A stretch of 64,000 nt of DNA from an uncultured Microbacteriaceae bacterium (GTDB lineage: Bacteria; Actinomycetota; Actinomycetes; Actinomycetales; Microbacteriaceae), in the NCBI GenBank assembly GCA_903859205.1, contig CAIOLM010000007.1:1-64000 (forward strand), written 5' to 3'. Every line of letters begins with the position of its first letter. Position 1 is the stretch's first letter. Position numbers and translations under genes: made by a program. Below are positions 1 through 9,330 of the stretch, piece after piece. The notes under the pieces were generated by a model. That model searched no databases, was not told where the DNA came from, and saw nothing but the letters and a program-made list of their open reading frames with translations.

Positions 1-79
1 CACTCTGGCCTCGGGAACCAAGGTTGTCGAGATCGCCGAAAAGATGGCTCTCGATGGCCTGGAGCACCGCCTTTCTTAG
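1..79 (+). CDS. 3' end of an unidentified gene (partial)
   Basis: An open frame entering from the left edge ends at TAG 77-79, leaving about 25 C-terminal residues ending in DGLEHRLS. The tail is too short to assign a family. The next gene, a glycosyltransferase, starts 12 nt downstream on the same strand, so this is probably another member of a surface-polysaccharide cluster. That is inferred from context only. Confidence 0.5.
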   Translation, partial: TLASGTKVVEIAEKMALDGLEHRLS

Positions 80-91
80 GTCCTGCTTGTT

Positions 92-1237
92 GTGAAGCGC
101 GCACTCGTCGTCTCTGACTCACCCATCGCTCGAGACCCCAGGGTTCTCAAGCAGATCGCGTGGCTGACTGAGGCCGGCTTCACCGTGGATACCTTGGGCC
201 GAGGGCAAGCACCTCAAGAGGCCACCGGCCGGCACTTTGCAATGCCGCGGCCTTCGGTACTTACCCGTGTCTTTGCTTATCTGTTCTTGCCGAATCGGGC
301 GAAGTATCGGGTCTTGATGCGTTCGAGCATCCCCGAGCCACTTCGATCTCAGTCCGGAAATCCGCCGTATGACGTCGTTGTGGCGAACGAGGTTGAGCTG
401 CTTCCCTGGCTGGTCGAAATGAGAACGCAGCTGGTCACACCCTCGGGGCACATGCATCTTGATCTGCACGAGTTCACGCCGAGTCAACGCAGCGGTCTGG
501 CTTACCGCCTAGTGTTCAAGCGATGGCGCGATTACCTGATCTCTTTCATTCCCTCGGCAAAGTTTGATTCGCGCTCAGTGGTCGCCGAAGGAATTGCTGA
601 CCTCTTCGTAGACCTCTTCGGAATTGCAAAGCCCTATCTGATTCGCAATTGTCCTGCCTACCTTGACCTCGCGGTGACGCCTCTGCAGAGTGGGCGCATT
701 CGTCTGGTGCATCACGGTGTCGCGTCGACCTCGCGTGGCCTCGAACTCATGATCGACGCCATGGGGATGGTCGATGACCGATTTAGTCTCGACCTGATGT
801 TGGTCGGCTCGACAGCCGCGCTTGACTCGTTCAAGAGGCGGGCGGAGCACCTGGGTGACCGGGTTTCCTTCCCAGCTCCCGTCGATGTGCGCCTTATCCC
901 GCACACCATCAACGCCTACGACGCTGAGGTCATCTTCTTCCCGCCGTTGACCGAAAACCTGCGCTTTGCGCTTCCTAACAAGTTCTTCGAAGCGGTGCAG
1001 GCTCGGCTGGCAGTAATTACCGGACAAAGCTCCGAAATGGTCAACATCGTTGAGCAGTACGGCAACGGGCTGGTCGTCGACGGATGGAGTGCCGACGACC
1101 TAGCAGCTGCCATCAATTCTCTCGACGAGGACAAAGTTCTGGCTATGAAACAGGCGTCGGATAAAGCTGCTGAGGCGCTCTCATCGGATAACGAGAAGGC
1201 CACGTTCTTGCACGCGCTGGGTCTTTCGCGGCAGTAA
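92..1237 (+). CDS. Glycosyltransferase (GT4-like, GT-B fold)
   Basis: 381 residues from a GTG start. The N-terminus (RALVVSDSPIARDPRVLKQI) is the first strand and loop of the donor-independent half of a GT-B glycosyltransferase. An acidic patch with DLHEF lies near residue 125. The C-terminal half contains the LPNKFFEAVQA segment of the nucleotide-sugar-binding domain, about residue 290. It probably transfers a sugar onto a polysaccharide or glycolipid at the cytoplasmic face of the membrane; donor and acceptor are unknown. It is closely similar in layout to the reverse-strand gene at 3118-4266 (shared ARDPRVLKQI/GDSRVLRQI and LPNKFF segments), so the two look like paralogues flanking the ABC exporter. 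There is no clear Shine-Dalgarno, so the start is slightly uncertain. Confidence 0.8.
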   Translation: MKRALVVSDSPIARDPRVLKQIAWLTEAGFTVDTLGRGQAPQEATGRHFAMPRPSVLTRVFAYLFLPNRAKYRVLMRSSIPEPLRSQSGNPPYDVVVANEVELLPWLVEMRTQLVTPSGHMHLDLHEFTPSQRSGLAYRLVFKRWRDYLISFIPSAKFDSRSVVAEGIADLFVDLFGIAKPYLIRNCPAYLDLAVTPLQSGRIRLVHHGVASTSRGLELMIDAMGMVDDRFSLDLMLVGSTAALDSFKRRAEHLGDRVSFPAPVDVRLIPHTINAYDAEVIFFPPLTENLRFALPNKFFEAVQARLAVITGQSSEMVNIVEQYGNGLVVDGWSADDLAAAINSLDEDKVLAMKQASDKAAEALSSDNEKATFLHALGLSRQ

Positions 1238-1324
1238 GACAGCCCGCGCGCCGGGGGGAAGGGCCCAGCGCAACAACTACGCTTTAGTCAAGGAATCACG
1301 CAAAAAACGCCCGAAAGGACAACG

Positions 1325-3115
1325 ATGAGGAATCTCTGGAACCTGTTCCGAGAAGTGCTCGACGTTCTACCTCCGGCTGCTCGCCGATTCTTGATTCGTT
1401 ACTCGGTCGGCCTCGGTGCGCTGGCGGTTCTGGATGCCCTTGCCCTCACTCTTCTTGCGGTCACCATCACGCCCATCGCCACGGGCCGCCCTCTCGTGCT
1501 CCCCATTTTCGGCACAGTCGACCAATTAGGCATTGTCTTCCTGCTTGCGGCCGTCTGCGGATTCATCATTCTCAAGAGCGTTCTCGCGGTGACTTTGCTC
1601 TGGGCGGCAACTCGCAAATTTGCGACCTACGAACTTCTTATCGGTAGCCGATTATTCAACAGCTACATTCAGGCTCCCTGGGTGGAGCGGCTTAAGCGAA
1701 ACGCTGCCGACTTGGTTCGCATGACCGACAGTTCAGTCGGATTAACCATCTCGTCCTTTCTTCTGCCGGCGTCGACTCTGCTCGGTGAATTCATGAGCTT
1801 CGCGGTCATCCTTGTGGTGCTCGCCATCGCTAAGCCCCTCATTGCGCTGACGGCAGTCATCTACCTCGGCATTGTCGGGTTCGTTCTCTCCATTGCCGTG
1901 ACTCGTCGATCACGCCAGGCTGGACGTGTCAACATCAAGTACACCCAGGTCACGTCTCGGTTGGTTACCGAGATGATTGGGGCGCTCAAAGAAGTCACTC
2001 TTCGCAATAAGACGGATGAGATCGCCGAGGTTGTGCGAGCAAATCGGGTTCAGACCTCGCGGGCTCGCTCAAACATCCAGTTCTTGGCGCAGATTCCTCG
2101 ATACGTGCTCGAGTCGGCAATCATCGGTGGTTTCTTGCTCGTTGGCATTGTTGGGTATCTCAGTGGCGGAACAGCCGCCGCGGTAACGGCCATAGCGCTC
2201 TTCGGTCTTGCCGGTTTTCGTATGGCGCCCTCACTTGTTCGATTCCAGTCCATCATTTCTCAGGCCACCGCTTATGCCCCGCACGCCGAGGCGGTCGTTC
2301 AGGAGATTCAGGCAGCCGAGAAATCAGTCGAGTATCTTCAGGATCGCGATTCCAAGGCGCTGCCGAAGAAGCCAAAGAAACTCGACTTCGAGCACGTTGG
2401 TTTCAGCTACTCGACAGATGCCGCTGAAGCCGTTTCCGATGTCAACCTCTCCATTCCGTTCGGTACCGCAGTGTCGTTCGTCGGTTCTTCAGGTGCCGGT
2501 AAGTCAACCATTATTGATCTCATTCTGGGCCTCGTCGAGCCAACCCGCGGATCAATCACGATTGACGGGACTCCTCTTGAGGAGCTCACTCACGCGTGGC
2601 GCTCGCACGTGGGTTACGTGCCTCAAGACGTGGCGCTCTTTGACGCCACCCTTGGTCAGAATGTTGCGTTGAGCTGGACAGGCGACTACGACCGTGAGCT
2701 GGCACGGGAGTGCTTGGCCAAGGCGCAGCTTCTCGAACTTGTTGACTCGCGCGAGGGCGGTCTGGATGCCCCGGTGGGTGAGCGCGGATTGGCGCTCTCT
2801 GGCGGACAGCGTCAGCGCCTGGGCATTGCTCGAGCGCTTTACTCTCAGCCCCTGGTTCTGGTCATGGACGAGGCAACGAGTGCACTCGACACCGCGACGG
2901 AAGCCGCGGTCACCAAAGCCATTAGGGGCCTGCACGGAAAGACCACGGTCGTGACGGTCGCTCACCGCCTTGCCACCATCCAACACTCTGACGTCATTTT
3001 CTTCATGAGTCAGGGCAAGGTCGAGGCATCCGGCAAGTTTGATGAACTCGTGGCCAACGTTCCCGAGTTCGCGGTACAGGCCAGACTTGCTGGGCTTACC
3101 GGCGACTCCTTCTAG
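1325..3115 (+). CDS. ABC exporter half-transporter (membrane domain plus ATPase)
   Basis: 596 residues. About five or six hydrophobic helices fill residues 15-310, followed by a nucleotide-binding domain from about residue 350. Visible motifs are Walker A GSSGAGKST (about 387), the signature LSGGQRQ (about 491), Walker B VLVMDEATSALD (about 513) and the switch-region VAHRLATI. The single-polypeptide order of membrane domain then ATPase is that of exporters such as MsbA or the PglK flippase, and the protein probably works as a homodimer. Placement between glycosyltransferase genes suggests export or flipping of a lipid-linked saccharide. A good ribosome site (GAAAGGAC) precedes ATG 1325. It converges on the next gene with a 2-nt gap and no evident terminator. 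Confidence 0.88.
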   Translation: MRNLWNLFREVLDVLPPAARRFLIRYSVGLGALAVLDALALTLLAVTITPIATGRPLVLPIFGTVDQLGIVFLLAAVCGFIILKSVLAVTLLWAATRKFATYELLIGSRLFNSYIQAPWVERLKRNAADLVRMTDSSVGLTISSFLLPASTLLGEFMSFAVILVVLAIAKPLIALTAVIYLGIVGFVLSIAVTRRSRQAGRVNIKYTQVTSRLVTEMIGALKEVTLRNKTDEIAEVVRANRVQTSRARSNIQFLAQIPRYVLESAIIGGFLLVGIVGYLSGGTAAAVTAIALFGLAGFRMAPSLVRFQSIISQATAYAPHAEAVVQEIQAAEKSVEYLQDRDSKALPKKPKKLDFEHVGFSYSTDAAEAVSDVNLSIPFGTAVSFVGSSGAGKSTIIDLILGLVEPTRGSITIDGTPLEELTHAWRSHVGYVPQDVALFDATLGQNVALSWTGDYDRELARECLAKAQLLELVDSREGGLDAPVGERGLALSGGQRQRLGIARALYSQPLVLVMDEATSALDTATEAAVTKAIRGLHGKTTVVTVAHRLATIQHSDVIFFMSQGKVEASGKFDELVANVPEFAVQARLAGLTGDSF

Positions 3116-3117
3116 TT

Positions 3118-4266
3118 TCAGACGGCGAGAGTCTGGCGCAGGATCCCGCGGGCAACCTCGGCGTCGGTGTCAAAGCTGAGTGTGTGAGCGGCTGTGTCGG
3201 CAGCTTTCTTGGCGCGTGAGACATCATCGACACTCAGCCGCAGGAGTGAGTCGAGGCACTCATCGCGCGTGAATCCACTGCTGATTGTTCCCAGATGGAA
3301 TTCGTTGACGAGAGTCTGCATCTCGATACTCGGGCCGATGGCAATCGCAAGCCTCGCCTGCACATAGTCGAAGAACTTGTTTGGCAACGTCAGTCGCGCA
3401 TTCGTGTGCGTGGGCGGAATCCAGAAAACACCAATGTCGTAGGAGTTCAGCGTCTTCGGCAATTCTCCTGGTGCCACCGGGTCTTTAAAAACGATGCGAG
3501 TGCACGGGGCGGCTCGATCTTTGAGGCTCTGCAAGTAGGCGCCGCCGTCGCCGCCCGAAACGAGGTAGACATCGAGTGTGTAGCGCTCGTCGAGCATCGA
3601 GACAACATCAATCATCGTTTCGAGGTCGCGTCCTGCGACGGCCGCGCCCGAGTGGACCAGACGAATGTGATTCGGGTCGACCGTGCCTGGCTTCAAATCC
3701 CGCCACGGGCCAGAGTTTCGCATCACCTGTGTTGTGACGCCAAAAACCGAAAAGTAGAGGTCGGCAATAGATCCACACACTGCCGTTACCGCAGATGCCC
3801 GGGGCAAATATTTGCGACACAGGTGCACCATGAATGGCGCAACCAAAAGGCGCCACGAAAGAATGTGCGTGCGCTCTTCGGGGGCCCACTCATGCATATC
3901 AGCCCACACGGGAGCGCCCCCGGCCACGGCGTCAGCCAAGCCCAGAACGCGCGCCTCGTTCGCCACAACAAGATCGAACTTCGACCCGCGCAGAGCTTTC
4001 GCAGCGAAGTCGATGGCTGGCGCTTTGAGCTCGGCTCGGCGCCACTGTCGTGTTGCTAGCAGAGCTACACCGGTCAGTGTCTGCGGAAGTGTTGCAAGGC
4101 CGGGGGGAACCTCGATGTGCCGTGCGACACCTTCAGGGTGGGGCCCGAACCCCACGGTCGTTACGTCGCCAAATTCGCGTAACACGCTGATTTGCCGAAG
4201 CACGCGAGAGTCACCGGTGATGGGCGACAGCGAAATGCACAGAATTTGTGGGCGAGCCGTGGTCAC
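3118..4266 (-). CDS. Glycosyltransferase, paralogue of the one at 92-1237
   Basis: 382 residues, GT-B-type. It begins with the strand ILCISLSPITGDSRVLRQI, has WADMHEWAPE near residue 120 and LPNKFFDYVQARL near 295, matching the same landmarks in the gene at 92-1237. Its start overlaps the end of the upstream gene (4263-5462) by 4 nt (ATGA), which implies translational coupling, so the two reverse-strand glycosyltransferases form one transcription unit. It probably adds a sugar to a cell-surface glycan; the donor is unknown. No membrane anchor or signal peptide is seen. Confidence 0.8.
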   Translation of the reverse strand: MTTARPQILCISLSPITGDSRVLRQISVLREFGDVTTVGFGPHPEGVARHIEVPPGLATLPQTLTGVALLATRQWRRAELKAPAIDFAAKALRGSKFDLVVANEARVLGLADAVAGGAPVWADMHEWAPEERTHILSWRLLVAPFMVHLCRKYLPRASAVTAVCGSIADLYFSVFGVTTQVMRNSGPWRDLKPGTVDPNHIRLVHSGAAVAGRDLETMIDVVSMLDERYTLDVYLVSGGDGGAYLQSLKDRAAPCTRIVFKDPVAPGELPKTLNSYDIGVFWIPPTHTNARLTLPNKFFDYVQARLAIAIGPSIEMQTLVNEFHLGTISSGFTRDECLDSLLRLSVDDVSRAKKAADTAAHTLSFDTDAEVARGILRQTLAV

Positions 4267-5462
4267 GCGTTACTCCTCGGATGTGCTGGGGTCGCGGATG
4301 TGCGGTCGATTGTCTTGCGAACCCGTGCAGCGACCGCCGAAATCGAGACGTTCGCCTGTGCCCATGACGCCCGAGCTAGACGGTCCGCCGGGCTCTCACG
4401 AGTTGACAGCGCAGTTTCCATCGCTTGGGTGATTGCGGCGACGTCGTAGGGCACCGAGTAACCCAAGTGCGGTTGCTCCGCGAAGGATTTTCCTGGTCCG
4501 GTTCCGGCGTAGATTACTGGAGCTCCACAGGCTACAGAGGCATACATCTTGGTCGGAAAACCGAGCTCGTAGTGATCTGCCCGCACCGAAGCGAGCGTTG
4601 CCACCGCGCCCCGAATCCACGACGCGGCCACTGTCGGCTGGACGCGGGGAAGGAACTGAACGCGACCGTCTCCCAGTCGCGACGCCTCGATCTCGATTTC
4701 GTCACGCTCCGAGCCCTGGCCGAGAAAAACTAGGTCGACGCCCGTGTGTTTAGAGGCGATGCGCGCGAAGGCGTGGACGAATATCGATGCACCGTGCACT
4801 TCGGATGCTGTCCCGGCGTAAAGAAAGTAGGGCCGTTCGCTGCGATGTGTCTCGCCATTGATGCTGAAGGTTGTCGTATCGACGCCATTGCCCACGGTGC
4901 TGATCTCTGAAGAGACCCCGAGTTCCTGCAGCCGAGCGGTGACATCATCTGAAACAGAAAGCACTGCTCGCGCCCCGTTGAGGGCCCATCGCTCCATTGC
5001 GGCGACAGTCCTTGAGACAAGGCCGGGAACCCCTGCCGCAACGCTTGCGTCCGACCAGATGTCGGCGGCGTAGTAGAAGTAGGGTCGTCGGCGAATTGCT
5101 GCTGCGACCCGCATGAAAACGCCCGTCGTCGGTGGCGGCTCGACGACCATCGCTGCGAACGAGCGGGAGAAGAGCACGCGAAAGAACGCAGGGATGTCGA
5201 AGCTCATGTATTGCAGGTACCCGCGGATGTAGCCCATTTTGTCGCGAAGCACGGGTGCTCGAAGAACTCGAATGCCGGCAGCCGCGGGAACGGCCTTTTC
5301 GAAATTTTTCGGCGCACGAGATGTCAAGACGACCACGTCGTGACCTGAGCTCGCTAGTTCTTGAGCCAGGGCATCTAGGCGCATTGAAGCAGCGCCAGGC
5401 TCAGGCGAAAAAATTCGGCTGACAATAAGCGTTCGCTGGATCGACGAGCGGGGAGGTGTCAA
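4263..5462 (-). CDS. Glycosyltransferase family 4 (WbuB-like)
   Basis: 399 residues. The N-terminal RIFSPEPGAASMRLDALAQE is the glycine-rich donor loop region typical of GT4 enzymes acting on polysaccharides. YAADIWSDASVAAG near residue 135 resembles the WbuB/Cps family. The C-terminal half carries PYFLYAGTASEVHG and the GFPTKMYASVACGAPVIYAG segment (about 300) that binds the nucleotide sugar. It is the first gene of a two-gene reverse-strand unit with the next glycosyltransferase (4-nt overlap). A role in capsule or exopolysaccharide assembly is inferred from the cluster. Confidence 0.82.
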   Translation of the reverse strand: MTPPRSSIQRTLIVSRIFSPEPGAASMRLDALAQELASSGHDVVVLTSRAPKNFEKAVPAAAGIRVLRAPVLRDKMGYIRGYLQYMSFDIPAFFRVLFSRSFAAMVVEPPPTTGVFMRVAAAIRRRPYFYYAADIWSDASVAAGVPGLVSRTVAAMERWALNGARAVLSVSDDVTARLQELGVSSEISTVGNGVDTTTFSINGETHRSERPYFLYAGTASEVHGASIFVHAFARIASKHTGVDLVFLGQGSERDEIEIEASRLGDGRVQFLPRVQPTVAASWIRGAVATLASVRADHYELGFPTKMYASVACGAPVIYAGTGPGKSFAEQPHLGYSVPYDVAAITQAMETALSTRESPADRLARASWAQANVSISAVAARVRKTIDRTSATPAHPRSNA

Positions 5463-5540
5463 GATTTTTCCTCCGCCGAACGATCGTGAATGAGACGAAC
5501 CTACAGAGTTAATCTTGCCGTACGAAGTGACCCGTGATGC

Positions 5541-6332
5541 CTAGGTGGTTGGGCGGTTCTTGCTCATGACCCGGCGAGCCAAACGAATGACGGCCTTGCG
5601 TGAGGCAAAGCGCATCGCGAACGGGGCAAATCGGTTGTTTGCTCCGTGAATCACGCTGGGCTCGCGACGATCCAGGGCCGTGAGCGCGGTTGCAATCACA
5701 TCGGATGCCGCCGCCATCGGGCCCGTCATGGCGTCGCTGCCCGCGACGTCGAAGAACTCGGTTGCCGTTGCGCCGGGGCACAGGGCCAATACTCGGACAC
5801 CGGTGTGCTCGGTTTCGCCCCACAGCGCCTCCGAGAACGAAAGCACAAAGGCCTTGGTGGCGGCGTAGGTGGCGAAATTCGACAGGGGCTGGAAAGCCGC
5901 GGTGGAGGCAACGTTGATGATTGCGCCAACATTTCTCTCGAGCATGCCCGGGAGTGCCGCCCGGGTGATGTCGACGACGGCTCCGACGTTGAGCGAGACC
6001 TCGTCGGCGATGCGGTCGGGGTTTTCACCAGCCAACGGACCGTAAGTTCCAAAGCCAGCGTTATTGATGACCACGTCCACCTGAATCTTGCGACGAGCGA
6101 TGTCGTCCAAGAGAACTGAGCCTGAACGCGGCTTGCTCAGGTCGCGACTGATCGTGGTGACCTGTACGCCATGGAGGCTCTTAAGCTCATTTGCGACGGC
6201 GGTGAGACGGCCCTGTCGCCGGGCGACGAGAACGAGGTTTGCGCCACGGGCCGCGAGCGCTTTGGCGAATTCGATACCAAGACCTGAGCTCGCACCGGTG
6301 ATGAGGGCAGTTTGATTGTTAAAGCTATACAT
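5541..6332 (-). CDS. Short-chain dehydrogenase/reductase (SDR)
   Basis: About 263 residues. Classical SDR with cofactor loop TGASSGLG near the N-terminus, NNAG in the middle, catalytic Ser in STAAFQPL and the YAATK motif. It is an NAD(P)-dependent oxidoreductase of unknown substrate, of the DltE/YqjQ-like type. I chose the ATG at 6332 (MYSFNNQ) because AAGGA lies 8 nt before it. An ATG 9 nt upstream overlaps that site, and a further upstream one adds residues with no SDR similarity. It is divorced from the glycosyltransferases by about 80 bases. Confidence 0.8.
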   Translation of the reverse strand: MYSFNNQTALITGASSGLGIEFAKALAARGANLVLVARRQGRLTAVANELKSLHGVQVTTISRDLSKPRSGSVLLDDIARRKIQVDVVINNAGFGTYGPLAGENPDRIADEVSLNVGAVVDITRAALPGMLERNVGAIINVASTAAFQPLSNFATYAATKAFVLSFSEALWGETEHTGVRVLALCPGATATEFFDVAGSDAMTGPMAAASDVIATALTALDRREPSVIHGANNRFAPFAMRFASRKAVIRLARRVMSKNRPTT

Positions 6333-6428
6333 CAATGACATCCTTGCTGATTTGGCGTTAGAACGGGGGTCCAAAGCAGGGGTAAACCCTACTTCTATTC
6401 GCGGGATGTCGAATTGTTTTGGAACTTT

Positions 6429-6641
6429 TTAGTAGAAACCGAGCTCGTCGGATTCCGATTCGTCGCGGGATTCTCGTTCGGCATCGATGACCTCGGTCAC
6501 AGCGATGACAGCAGAGATGGCCCATCCGGCCCACATCAGCCAGGTGCGCCACGTGCGAGGTCCTTTGACAGTTTGGCGAGCGGCGGAGATGCCACCAAAC
6601 AGAACGCCCCACACGGAGACGTTGAACAGGAACTTGCGCAT
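6429..6641 (-). CDS. Small membrane protein of unknown function
   Basis: 70 residues. One clear hydrophobic segment (about residues 32-50, WLMWAGWAISAVIAVTEVI) follows a short hydrophobic N-terminus, and the C-terminal tail is very acidic (ERESRDESESDELGF). A GAAAGG ribosome site 7 nt before the ATG supports it being real. No family recognised. It lies between a TIM-barrel isomerase gene and an SDR gene on the same strand. Confidence 0.6.
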   Translation of the reverse strand: MRKFLFNVSVWGVLFGGISAARQTVKGPRTWRTWLMWAGWAISAVIAVTEVIDAERESRDESESDELGFY

Positions 6642-6664
6642 GGATTGCCTTTCGGTGCAGACCT

Positions 6665-7471
6665 CTAGGCTACAGCGAGTTCCTTGCGCGTGTGCAGTCG
6701 GGCAAAGTCGAGGGTCTGTTCCAACAGCGCAACGCGTTCGGCCTCGCTTTTTGCCTTGCGGGTATTGACCTCGGCCACAATCGAACCTTTCCAGTTAGTG
6801 GCAGTCAGGTGTTGCAAGACCTCGGCCACGGGCTGTCCGCCCTGACCGGGTAGTAGGTGCTCGTCAAAAATGCGCTGGTCTTCGTCGGGGCCCGACCCAT
6901 CGCACAGGTGCACGTGCTTGAGACGATCACCGTACGCGTGCATCAGCTCGAGGGCGCTGTGCCCCGAGAGGGCGGCGTGAGAAAAGTCGAGCGTGACCGC
7001 ATCGCAGTCGAGTTCGCGTGGGTCAGGGCCCGGCGCGTAGGCCGCAACCGAGGTGTTGCGAATACGCCACGGGAACATGTTCTCGACGGCAATATGAACG
7101 CCGTAGTCGTCGCTGGTCTGGCGCACGATGTCGAGAAAACGCTCGGCGTATCCGGCCTGCCATCTGAAGGGCGGATGCACCACCACGGTCGACGCTCCTA
7201 CAGCAGCCGCGAGCTCGGCCGACTTCTCGAGCTTGACCTGTGGCTCGCGCCCCCACACAAAGTGCGTCAGCAGCAAGACCGGAGCGTGAATCGAGAGAAT
7301 CGGCTGGTCGTATGCCCGTGAAAGTGCCAGCAGTCGGTCGGCGCTCTGCGTGGTCTTGTCGTTGGTGACCATCACTTCGACGCCGTCGAATCCAACCTGT
7401 GCAGACAGCCGAAAGCCGTTTTCAACAGAGAGGGGGTATACGCACGAAGCGCTCATGCCGATGTTCATCAT
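6665..7471 (-). CDS. Xylose-isomerase-like TIM-barrel protein
   Basis: 268 residues, AP-endonuclease-2/sugar isomerase superfamily. Metal-site landmarks are visible: TVVVHPPFRW, VAVENMFP (Glu ligand), TLDFSHAALSG (Asp and His), KHVHLCDG and a terminal IVAEVNTR (Glu). Members are usually sugar or inositol epimerases/isomerases, or endonuclease IV. This one is shorter than Nfo and lacks its exact signatures, so sugar-type chemistry is likelier. The start is one of two adjacent ATGs (7471 or 7468). It stands divergently to ilvD with about 120 bases between. Confidence 0.7.
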   Translation of the reverse strand: MMNIGMSASCVYPLSVENGFRLSAQVGFDGVEVMVTNDKTTQSADRLLALSRAYDQPILSIHAPVLLLTHFVWGREPQVKLEKSAELAAAVGASTVVVHPPFRWQAGYAERFLDIVRQTSDDYGVHIAVENMFPWRIRNTSVAAYAPGPDPRELDCDAVTLDFSHAALSGHSALELMHAYGDRLKHVHLCDGSGPDEDQRIFDEHLLPGQGGQPVAEVLQHLTATNWKGSIVAEVNTRKAKSEAERVALLEQTLDFARLHTRKELAVA

Positions 7472-7580
7472 TTGGTCTCACCGTATCCACCCTGCCTATG
7501 CGTTGGCTGTGCGTTAAGTGAACGCTCGGCAACGACTTAATGAACCCTCGTCACGCACGGATGAGCCTGCCGTCTCCGCG

Positions 7581-7594
7581 TAGACTTGTCGCTA
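7581..7594 (+). promoter_or_regulatory. Candidate leaderless promoter of ilvD
   Basis: TAGACT at 7581-7586 sits 7 nt before ATG 7594, so transcription would begin at or next to the start codon. No Shine-Dalgarno is present. No convincing -35 hexamer is seen. Confidence 0.45.
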
Positions 7595-9288
7595 TGGCAG
7601 AAATCGACATGAAGCCCCGTAGCCGGGATGTAACTGACGGAATCGAGAAGGCCGCATCGCGCGGAATGCTTCGCGCCGTCGGCATGGGTGACGAAGACTG
7701 GAGCAAGCCGCAAATCGGTGTGGCCTCTAGCTGGAACGAGATCACCCCCTGCAACCTGAGCCTCGACCGTCTCGCACAGGCCTGTAAAGAGGGCGTGCAC
7801 TCCGGTGGCGGTTACCCGCTTCAGTTCGGCACAGTCTCGGTCTCAGACGGTATCTCGATGGGCCACGAGGGCATGCACTTCTCGCTCGTTTCGCGCGAGG
7901 TCATCGCCGACTCCGTTGAGACCGTCATGATGGCCGAGCGCCTCGACGGATCCGTTCTTCTCGCGGGCTGCGACAAGTCGTTGCCCGGCATGCTGATGGC
8001 GGCCGCTCGCCTCAACCTGGCTTCGGTATTCCTGTACGCCGGTTCGATTGCTCCGGGCTGGGTTCGCCTGTCCGACGGCACCGAAAAGAACGTCACCATC
8101 ATCGACGCCTTCGAGGCCGTCGGTGCATGCAAGGCCGGCAAGATGAGCGAGGAAGATCTCGATCGCATCGAGCGCGCCATCTGCCCCGGCGAGGGAGCCT
8201 GTGGCGGTATGTATACCGCCAACACCATGGCTTCGGTTGCTGAGGCACTTGGCATGAGTCTGCCCGGTTCGGCCGCTCCGCCCAGCGCAGATCGTCGTCG
8301 TGACTACTACGCCCACCGCTCGGGCGAGGCCGTGGTCAACCTGATTGCTAAGGGCATCCGCGCTCGCGACATCCTGACCAAAAAAGCCTTCGAGAACGCC
8401 ATTGCAATTGTGATGGCTTTCGGTGGCTCGACGAACGCCGTGCTTCACCTTCTTGCCATCGCTCGTGAGGCCGAGGTTGAGCTCACCCTCGACGATTTCA
8501 ACCGCATCAACGACAAGGTTCCGCACATCGCCGACCTGAAGCCGTTCGGCAAGTACGTCATGAACGACGTCGACCGTGTCGGTGGCGTTCCCGTCGTCAT
8601 GAAGGCCCTGCTCGACGCTGGACTGCTGCACGGTGACGTCCTGACCGTTACCGGCAAGACCCTGGCTGAGAACCTTGCTGACATGAACCTGTTGCCGCTT
8701 GACGGCGAGGTCATTCGCACCCTCGACAATCCGCTGCACCACAACGGTGGCATCGCGGTTCTGCGCGGAAACCTCGCTCCCGACGGAGCCGTGGTCAAGA
8801 CTGCGGGCTTCGACCTCGACGTGTTTGAGGGCCCGGCCCGGGTATTCGAGCGCGAGCGCGCCGCCATGGATGCCCTCACCAACGGTGAGATTAAGGCCGG
8901 CGATGTGGTCGTCATTCGTTACGAAGGACCTAAGGGTGGTCCCGGAATGCGCGAGATGCTGGCCATCACCGCAGCCATCAAGGGTGCGGGACTGGGTAAA
9001 GATGTCCTACTATTGACAGACGGACGATTCTCAGGCGGCACAACCGGACTGTGCATCGGCCACATAGCCCCCGAGGCTCACGACGGTGGAACCGTCGCCC
9101 TCGTGCGCGATGGTGATCTGATACGGGTCGATATCGCGGCTCGGACTCTCGACTTACTCGTTGATGAGGCAGAGCTCGCAACCCGCCTAAACGGCTGGGA
9201 ACCGCTTCCTCCGCGCTACACACGCGGCGTACTGGCGAAGTACTCCAAATTGGTACATTCCGCCTCTGAGGGAGCGATTACCGGGTAA
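7594..9288 (+). CDS. ilvD: Dihydroxy-acid dehydratase
   Basis: 564 residues. Converts 2,3-dihydroxy-isovalerate and 2,3-dihydroxy-3-methylvalerate to the 2-keto acids, the third common step of valine/isoleucine synthesis. IlvD/Edd signatures are clear: [19 protein letters not shown] and [15 protein letters not shown] supply the iron-sulfur cysteines, and [15 protein letters not shown] lies near the C-terminus. A frame extends 18 codons upstream, but the family normally begins near [16 protein letters not shown] and a TAGACT hexamer lies just before this ATG, so 7594 is preferred. First gene of the ilv group, 42 nt before ilvB. Confidence 0.97.
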   Translation: MAEIDMKPRSRDVTDGIEKAASRGMLRAVGMGDEDWSKPQIGVASSWNEITPCNLSLDRLAQACKEGVHSGGGYPLQFGTVSVSDGISMGHEGMHFSLVSREVIADSVETVMMAERLDGSVLLAGCDKSLPGMLMAAARLNLASVFLYAGSIAPGWVRLSDGTEKNVTIIDAFEAVGACKAGKMSEEDLDRIERAICPGEGACGGMYTANTMASVAEALGMSLPGSAAPPSADRRRDYYAHRSGEAVVNLIAKGIRARDILTKKAFENAIAIVMAFGGSTNAVLHLLAIAREAEVELTLDDFNRINDKVPHIADLKPFGKYVMNDVDRVGGVPVVMKALLDAGLLHGDVLTVTGKTLAENLADMNLLPLDGEVIRTLDNPLHHNGGIAVLRGNLAPDGAVVKTAGFDLDVFEGPARVFERERAAMDALTNGEIKAGDVVVIRYEGPKGGPGMREMLAITAAIKGAGLGKDVLLLTDGRFSGGTTGLCIGHIAPEAHDGGTVALVRDGDLIRVDIAARTLDLLVDEAELATRLNGWEPLPPRYTRGVLAKYSKLVHSASEGAITG

Positions 9289-9330
9289 AGCCGCCCGCAA
9301 TCATTCGTTCACCTATTTCAAGGACCTTCC

